From Hermatobates lingyangjiaoensis (Eukaryota; Arthropoda; Insecta; Hemiptera; Hermatobatidae): a stretch of 64,000 nt of DNA. The notes beneath the pieces are model-generated. The model was not told the DNA's origin, did no database searches, and saw only the letters and a program-made list of their open reading frames with translations. A program made the translations under genes and the position numbers. The stretch lies in contig JAPFBL010001617.1 of NCBI GenBank assembly GCA_026182355.1, positions 4,003,001 through 4,067,000 of the forward strand, in the 5' to 3' direction. This document shows positions 12,201 to 21,200 of the stretch, piece by piece. The stretch's first letter is position 1. Each line of letters begins with the position of its first letter.

Positions 12201-15200
12201 TATGGAAGAGCATCAATATTCAGATGAGTAAAGAACTAGTGATAAACAGAAGAACAAAATACTAAAGTTTCAAGTACTTAACTAGTTCGAAAGTAAGGTA
12301 TGTATAATCGAATGAAAATAATTGTGATAAAGTATTATATATAAAAAAAAAATTATTTTCATCCTATTAGAACAAAATGTAACATGTTCTATTACAATTT
12401 TTTTTTTTGTGACCAATTTCAACTTTAATGTGTAGTCTGTTGTCTGCTACCAAACTTGAGCCATTTCAGTTATGGATCGATCACCATTGTGTAAACAGTA
12501 ATGTTTCTCAGCTTGTGGGTCACAGAAATGTTTAATAAATAACTTACCTTGTATTGATTGAAATAAATATCACATTGAAATTAATAAATTAAACTGTATT
12601 AGAAAAAAAAAATGATGAACGGACTGAAAAAGCATGTCTTTTATGTTGATTCTACATCAGTCTTTTAAGAATTTGCAACGATTTAAAAATTAATAACATA
12701 TAAATTTTGTTTTCTAAAGAAATGTGACTTGTAATGTCTTGATTCCCTGAAGTAGGATACAGGGAATGGTTGAGACACAATGGTTTAAACTCAACAGTTG
12801 AGAAAGAATGGTGTAGTTTTATCTTCATTTCAATTAATTATCTCTTTCTCTTGTATGTCTCTTTTTGTCGTTTTTGTGGAATCCTGCCCTTGTCTTTACA
12901 CTTTGGAATCAGTTTTTTTTTCGGTCTATGAATAACACCATGTTTTTTTTATATTTATGTCGATTTCTACTTTGAAGTCCTTTCGAAAATTTAATTTGTT
13001 AACATCTTAGAGTGAATTGATAGGTTTCGTCATATCTATTGAAACATGGAAGTGCAAGTGAAATATTGAATTCTGTGTAAGTCTTAATTCAATGGCAGAG
13101 TTAAGTTTAACCTTTCAAAGGTTAAGTTGTATATTGTTGATTGCTTAGGTCTCAATTAGAAAAACAAACTTCGTCTCACTGAGTGAAATAGCAAATTATG
13201 CTTGACCGTAAGCGGTTATCGTCCACTAAACTTGAAATTTGCTCTTTTATTTGTCACTTTCAGGTAGAATTTGCTGGTGATTCTTCTAGTGCAACGTTAA
13301 AAAGTTGGTAATTCCACAGTGGTGTTAAATGCATTGTTAGAATAAGTAACCATCATACGTCGTAATCTTCCTTCTCTTTCGACCTGTTTTGATTTAATCA
13401 TACGTATACCTTTCGAACATACCATGATAAAGCAGAATAGGTTGATGCTTTTTAACGTGGAGTTATTTTGTCACGTCACGAGAAACCAACTGCATCCTCA
13501 CGAATGAGGAAAACGAGGCAATCCTCGTAAAGTGTCCAAGGTGGACCTCATAAAGGCGGGCTTCCACGACCTACATTAACAAATAGCTATAAACATAAGC
13601 CTTTTAGACTCTATAGAACTGATGGTTACTTAATGAAAGAGATTATCAAGAATTACAGAAAAAATGAAAATGAAGAAAAAAGAGTAACAGTTAATAAAGA
13701 GTTGAGATATATAGAAAAAAAATTGTAAGTAAGAAAAGGAGTCAGAGATTACAAGAAAGGATATAGGGAGAAGGAAGGAGAAGACATCGCGACCAGATTA
13801 GCAAGCCTAAGTCCGCCATAACTAACCCCAACCAGCAGCGTTCTAATGAATATTAGGCCTGATAGGAACCTAAGTTGCCAGATTCCATTGAGGGGCGAGA
13901 AAAACTTAGCTCCTGAACAAGTGCGCAACTGAGCGGACACCAGCCCAGGAACAAGGATCCTAAGGGAGCAGTTAAAGCCGCTATTGTGCCACCATAGGAC
14001 AGAGTGCTTCGAGCGGACCTAACGCTCGTGGACTCCTACCCAGGTACACAACCACCCCACCAAGGCCCGCAAGAGAGAGTCTTGAAAAACATAGGTGTAA
14101 CCCACATAAGACTAATAAGGGTGGACTTTCCACCCTCGGACGCCGACCCAGGTTAACCATCTGCCCAGTTGTGCCTTATATCACACCGTGAAGGAACAAC
14201 CAGCAAAACATGTTAAGCCTCCACAACAAGGTGAAGACGCATTAGGGGTGCTTCTCGTTGGACCGTTTTCGTCGAATTATGGGTAGACCTAATCAGTAGA
14301 CTCTTCAACTGGATATACTCCAAACCCGTTCAATGAAAGATGAAAATGTGTGAATAAGATGGTTAATTATTATAATAATACCTATTAGAGTGTACCCGCC
14401 TAGACTATTATATTTTTACGTTGGCACTCGTGACAAAATATAAAAAATTTCTGATGTATAATTTTTGTTTTTTAATCAACCTATACATATATTTTATATA
14501 TGTATATATATAAAAAGATTTCACATAAACACGTGAAATAACAATCAATGATCAAACCACAATAAGAAAATGGGAAAACAAGACTAAGATCTTTCAACCG
14601 TAACAAGCTGTCTTCGTCAGAGTTAAAAACCCAACTGAAACACTAGATGCAGAGAACATCTGGTGAGGGGTTGAGAAGAGTGGGAGGGAAGAGTGGTATT
14701 TTAAAAGGGTGAAAGCGCAAAAAAGGACTGAGTTGGGTTTTTGACTCTGACGAAGACCACTTGTTACGGTTCTTTACGATCTTAGTCTTGTTTTCCCATT
14801 TTCTTATTGTGGTTTGATCATTTATATGTATATATAAAGTTTATATATTTTATTGCGCCGTACTCTAATTTGTATTACTATTTATTGAAACAACTTTCTG
14901 TTTAAGGTATATTAACTATTATAATAATAATTTATTTATCTGAGAATTGTACATGGTGTCATTAGGCCATGAATCTACTTTATCGACTTCAGGATGAAAA
15001 ACTCGCTAGCAAAGATAATAGACGAATCTCCCCTCTAAAGGCCTGGCTCTGCACCCATGCTTATAGTTCGCTTTCAAAATTTCAGCAACTCAAGGTTTTC
15101 TTTTATTTTTAAACAAATTTGCCTAATATTATTTTAATATTTTTTTATTAATGAATTGTGTCATTAAAAACATATTATCGGTAATAATTGAATACTTGGA

Positions 15201-18200
15201 TTCTAGTTTCTTGTAATATAATAATTGCACTATTATGCCAATTAAACAGTACTAAAAATTAATTTATAAAAATTATATACAATTTATGTTAGATATTGAT
15301 TATTATCAATAGAAATTAATTTCAGTTAGAAAATTCAATTGATTATTCTTTGAAAGTTGCAGTTCATTAAAATTATTTTGTTTTCAGTGACGAATTTTAT
15401 AATTTTTTGTTAGTTTACAGTGGGTTGGCTGTCTCACCTATTCTAGTGAATATTGTTTTGGTTAACGATGTAAAATTATGTGGAATAGTATAATACTCGT
15501 ATGTTGAAATCTCAAGATATATATATATATGAGTTTACATCGGCCAGTGGACGCATTTACGTCTCCGTTCCTTCATTCTTTTTCCTTTTATTTTCTTTCT
15601 TTCTTGCGGTTGAAAGATCGTAGTCTCGCTTTCCCATTTTCTTATTGTGGTTTGATCATTGATATAAATATATATATATATAAAGTAATGCTCAACATCA
15701 GAAACAAAAAAGAGGTTAAAACTCATGATTCTGAGTAATTTCCGAATCATCCCGACTTCAGGAGAAATGAAGAACATAGAAAGATAAAAAAGTGGTGTGG
15801 TTCACAGTTGCCAGCTATGTATAACTAGTTTGAGAAATTTAATCGAGAATGTAGTTTCAGTGATGAAAGGGGTGGATATCATCCCTGTAGCAATGAAACA
15901 GAAGAAAACATCATCATGGTGAAAATAATCCTAGGAGATCGTCATGTGACTTGTGTCGAGATGCGCTATTACTAGGCATGGGAATGAGTCAAGTGTAGAC
16001 GATGATATATGAACATTTAGTTAAAAAGTTGTGTCCACGCTAGATTCTACTTACTTTAACGGTTAATAATAAAATCTCAATTCTCATTTTACCTGAATAA
16101 TTTAAGACAATTTAATTAGTGGTTCATAAACAGCGATTTACAAAATTGTTATTGTGATGGAACTTGAATTTATTCGTACGAACCTGAAACTGAATCCAAT
16201 CTCGGGTTTGGTTCTCCGAAAATGAGGAGTAACTAACAAAAGTTGTTTATTCGCGAAGTGTATTCGTAGAAAATAAATTTTTCGAAATTTATGGACATGT
16301 AGTCAGTACAGTTTTGAGGAATCGGAGGACAATCAATATTGATTGGTACTCCACCGATTGTTTTCCAGATCTTATAGAAAAATTCCTCAGAACGCAGAAT
16401 CACATCTTGCACCATGACAATACAACCTCTAACACTACCGCCAGTACAACTGGATTCTCTTATACTAAATGGTACTAATTATCCATATTAATAATTTAAC
16501 TAGTCATTATTATTTTCTTTAAATCTACCTTCCTGTATCACAGTCCCTATCAAAGTATTTCTTTTATATCAATCTTATTTCGTTTTTCACACTATTAACA
16601 ATGTTGTCAACAGTCATAACGTCCACATGAACCATATCAGTACTTTCTTAGACTATTAAAAACAAATTTATTTATAATAGTAGTATAATACTGGGACTGC
16701 GCAAGCACGGCCACGCCACGCCCACAACCCTTCCCCCACCCTCGTGCAACCAATATTGAGGACCGCCCCCCTCACCAGCCAATCATCTTCTTACCACCCT
16801 CCCACCTTTCGCCCCACCCAGTATGCGCAGCCTGACCTACCTCAAGGTTTGTTGTTATGATTTGAAGTTGAGGTCACCACCTTTCGCAGCCGGTCTGTTA
16901 TGATTGGAAGTTGAGGTCACTCCACCAGATGACGCTAGAGTCGACATTATGAAAATAATATTAGTGTTAATGACATGGATAATTGCGACGATAAAGGCTA
17001 ATATCCATGTCGTAATAATGTAATAATATTAGTGCTAATGACATGGATGATCGCGGCGATGCATGCTCAAGATGATGTCGAGACGTGTCTTATTTTACTT
17101 TAATATAAATATAATAATGGAGATGAAATTATCTCATGCGACAAGCAAAATGTCAATATTGATTTAAATGTATCACTATGTGAGTGATATTGCGTCAGAT
17201 TAATATAAATAATTTTAACTTGAGAATTTTAGTCAGACATGACTAGCCAAGGTGAGGGGTCATCGACCTTAGCCTGTGCAGGCTTAAGGTGGGTCTTCGT
17301 GGAATGAATAATTACACGAAAGTGTTAGTCAGGGATGACTCATACAGCCAAGGTGAGGGGTCATTGGCCTGTCCTTCTCCTAAGCCTGTCCAGACATGCA
17401 TTCTTGTTAACCTTCTCCATTGCAAGTCCAAACACGCAAGCTTGCTCAAAGTCATCCCACCCTGGGATGACTCATCCAACCAAGGTGAGGGGTCATTGAC
17501 CTGTCCTTCTCCTAAGCCTGTCCAGACATGCATGCTTGTTACCAACCGAGTCTACTGTAACTACATTAACCTTCTCCATTGCTAGTCCAGACACGCATGC
17601 CTGCTCAAGGTCAACAGACCCCTTCGATGGAAAATTTTCAAAATCTTCTAAATATACTTTAAACGTATTGAATAAAACTCATTCGAGATGCCAAACAAAT
17701 TTGGACAGCACATTGCTGATCGTCGAGATAATAGTACAAACATTACCCTGCAATATTTATTGGATAGAGTGGAAGAAATTGAAAACAAAGTAAATACTAC
17801 AACACTGATATCGGATAGTGACATTGTCTTATTCGGTCTTTTAAAAGACTATCTGCAAAATGTATTTAAGAATCAGATTCTGAGTGAAATGTCATTGATG
17901 AAATTTCACAGAACCAAACACACCGACGACGACAGCAACAAAGTCATTGCAAAGCTGAGCAAAAGGAGAAGGGGATGAGTTTTCTAAACAGATGGATCAA
18001 CGATAGGAAGAAGGAGATGCATTTGAAAATTGGAAAAGATCATTATAACTTCTGCGGACCTGGGACAGCATTAGAGCAACGTCTGGAACGTGGAGATGAA
18101 GGAATCAATAAGCTAGATGATGCTTGCAAAGAACATGATATTGCCTATAGTCATCAGAGCAACAAACTGAGTGAGATACATGTCGTAGACAACGTGTTAC

Positions 18201-21200
18201 AGAAGAAGGCTTGGAAACAGGTAAAGTCCCTAGATGCAAATTTAAAGGAACGTCTAGCATCACTCTTGTTGGCTGGTGCTATGAAGGGAAAACGAGTGCT
18301 TAGACTTGGACTCAAGATGAAGAAGAGAAAAGTAAATAAAAAGAGGAGGAAAAAATGTAACAAAAAGTGATTTTGTTAAAATATATATATATATATATTT
18401 TTCAATTTACAAAGTCTTTTTTCCTTATCCATTCCTGTTTATCATAACCTTGAAATTTTACAAGTACATCACCATTTTTTCGTTTCTTTGCAATTTCTTC
18501 AATTAAATAAACGTTGGGTACATTGGTCTTTTCTAATTCATGCTGGTAAAATCGGCCTCTAACATCCTGTCCATTGCTATCTCGCAGCTGGTGAGTCACA
18601 GGTAGTGTGGGTAGAATCTTGTTGATGTAGAAAACCTCAGTGGACCAATTCCTCGTATAGCCTCTTTCAAATGTAGTTCGAAATTTGCTAATTCTCACTG
18701 GTGTGTTTAATGCAAGCCTGCCAGGTGATTTCAATTTTTCATGTCATTGTCTAACAGCATTAGCAACTCGTTCCAAATTTTCCTCTTCATTCACTCCCTT
18801 TTTAACTTTACTCGGTGCCATTCCAATCGTTCGATGATATGTGTTATTGTACTGTTGCACAATCTTTCTAATTGTTAGACATGTGGGCTGTTCACGACTA
18901 CCGGTTTTCACGCACGCCTCGTTCCCTATAGCACTTCATTCTTTCACTTTAACTCTATCTTTATTAAAACTCCTCACATTCAAACACAGCAGATGAACAA
19001 AGTAATGTGAAATATCATTAAATAAGCCTCTTATTAATTAAACAGCATATATGTGTAATTAAAATTCAAATTATTATTAAATTAGAGTCTATATTAAATT
19101 ATATCACCAACGAATTATTATTTATATTAATCTGACGCAATATCACTCACAGGGTGATATATTCTTTTCCAATATTGACATTTTGCTTGTCGAGTGAGAT
19201 AATTTCATCTCTTGGTTAGTCATGTCTGACTAAAATTCTCAAGTTAAAGTTATTTATATTAATCTGACGCAATATCACTCACATAGTGATACATTTAAAT
19301 CAATATTGACATTTTGCTTGTCGCATGAGATAATTTCATCTCCATTATTACATTTATATTAAAGTAAAATAAGACACGTCTCGACATCATCTTGAGCATG
19401 CATCGCCGCGATCATCCATGTCATTAGCACTAATATTATTACATTATTACGACATGGATATTAGCCTTTATCGTCGCAATTATCCATGTCATTAACACTA
19501 ATATTATTTTCATAATGTCGACTCTAGCGTCATCTGGTGGAGTGACCTCAACTTCCAATCATAACAGACCGGCTGCGAAAGGTGGTGACCTCAACTTCAA
19601 ATCATAACAACAAACCTTGAGGTAGGTCAGCCTGCGCATACTGGGTGAGGCGAAGGGCGGGGGGGTGGTAAGAAGATGATTGGCTGGTGAGGGGGGCGGT
19701 CCTCAATATTGGTTGCACGAGGGTGGGGGAAGGGGGCGTGGCCGTGCTTACGCAGTCCCAGTATTGGCACTATTATACTACTTATAATATATCTGATTTT
19801 GATTTTTCATAAAAAGCAAAGATTTTTTCATAAAAAAAAAATAAGTTTAATATTTTTCTTTAGGAGGCAGACTTCAGAGGCCCTCTTCTATTTCAATCTG
19901 AGACCCCAATGAGGAAATTCGTAGCTTACATCGACCCTGACAATAAATTTTGCACAGAAGACAAATTATCTCAGGTAATGGATTTTATATTTGTAATGAA
20001 ATTAATATATATATATATATATATTAGAGCAAGGGTTCAAAAATTGTTTAATGAAATTTGTATCAACGAAAATCTGCTCCCCAATTACACAAATATACGA
20101 CCTTATTACCCAGCAGTGAGACAAGAGAGATTTGCATTTCAATATAGGAGACGTCTCCTATATTATGAAATTGATAAACAAATCAAATCTATTGGTGAAT
20201 GTGTGAAAGAAATTTCGATTATTAAAAATACACTAGATAACTGGAATGATAACCTTGAACTTAAGGAAGAAGTCTATAAACGAATTGATGAAATAAAAAC
20301 CCAGGAATATGACATCACATCCAGTCAAACATGTCGTAAATTAAATAGACTGTATGGCGGAAAAATGTGTTTACTAGAATATAACAAACCATATCTGAAC
20401 CTATCAAAGCACGTGCTATATCAGAATGAAATAGATTTCCTATCTCTAGGAACCAGGTGCCATATGAAAACAAAATTTGACCGAATCAGAAAAAGGACTG
20501 AAATGGAGATATATAAATCCCTTCTAAACCTCCAAGAGCAGAAATATATCACGCTAAAACCTGATTTAAAAAGAGCAGTTAAGGTCTGAAGCAACAAAAC
20601 AACGGGATTATAATAATAGTACATTACTTACCAAACAACTAAAAGAAGCCGCTAATGGTCTGAGATGCAATGAAAATATAATTAGGAAAGCTGACAAGGC
20701 AACCAAATATGTTATTATGGATGTCAGATTATAAACAAAAATTATATGACATACTGAAAGATTCTACTAAATTTAAGAAAATAAAAAAGAATCCCACACG
20801 CCAGCTAAAAGTAGAAATCTACGAACTAATTAAAAGAGCAAATAAGGATAAAGAGCAAAAAATATTGAAACCAGTTGCAGGTGAATATAGCCCTGGATAT
20901 ATTTATGGCAACGTAAAAATACATAAGGCAGGCTATCCCTTGAGACCCATTATATCCCAAGTAACGACTCCGACTTCTAGTACAGCTAAAGCGCCCTAAA
21001 CAAAATCATAATTCCATAACTTACCTGATAAATACCTTCTTAGATCGACCGACGACTTCCTTGAACTAATACGTGCTACTAAGCCTAAAGGAATGATGAA
21101 CTCACTTGTCGTTGAATCGCTATTCACAAACGTTCCTGTGGAAGAGACCATAGGAATTATTTGCAACCGTGCTTATAGCCATCCAACTTTGTCCCCCCCT

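Larger units (their letters stand above)
10271..14965 (+). other. Intron 3 of the carbonic anhydrase gene
   Basis: A 4.7-kb intron between the CGHSDCK exon and the AMNLLYRL exon. It contains PLE-type fragments and hairpins at 10.5-11.4 kb, a GC-richer unknown block at 13.46-14.34 kb and a PLE-end palindrome at 14.55-14.82 kb. From about 11.45 to 13.45 kb I see only AT-rich sequence without recognisable content. Confidence 0.8.
16679..19782. mobile_element. Deleted Polinton/Maverick (adintovirus-like) element
   Basis: A 3,104-bp element begins AG and ends CT. It has terminal inverted repeats of about 573 bp (16679-17251 and 19211-19782) and a perfect 6-bp target duplication TATAAT at 16673-16678 and 19783-19788. 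These are Polinton hallmarks, and the retained integrase piece agrees. Full Polintons are about 15-20 kb and encode DNA polymerase B, capsid proteins, a packaging ATPase and a protease. None of these is present, so the element is non-autonomous. It sits in intron 4 of the carbonic anhydrase gene, 75 bp before exon 5. The high identity of the two terminal repeats argues for recent insertion. Confidence 0.9.

Noticed and set aside
17289..17585. Protein-coding frames over the Polinton direct repeats on both strands
   Set aside because: The frames follow the repeat units, have no recognisable domain, and compete with the well-supported ORFs downstream.
17975..18370. An endogenous parvovirus as source of the PLA2 domain
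   Set aside because: No parvovirus replication protein or capsid sequence lies nearby. The inverted ends, 6-bp duplication and integrase place it in a Polinton-type element.
19909..20589. A single 226-codon gene starting at 19909
   Set aside because: It is a chance fusion. 19909-19974 is carbonic anhydrase exon 5, followed by a GT donor, a (TA)n tract read as repeated Ile-Tyr, and then PLE sequence.
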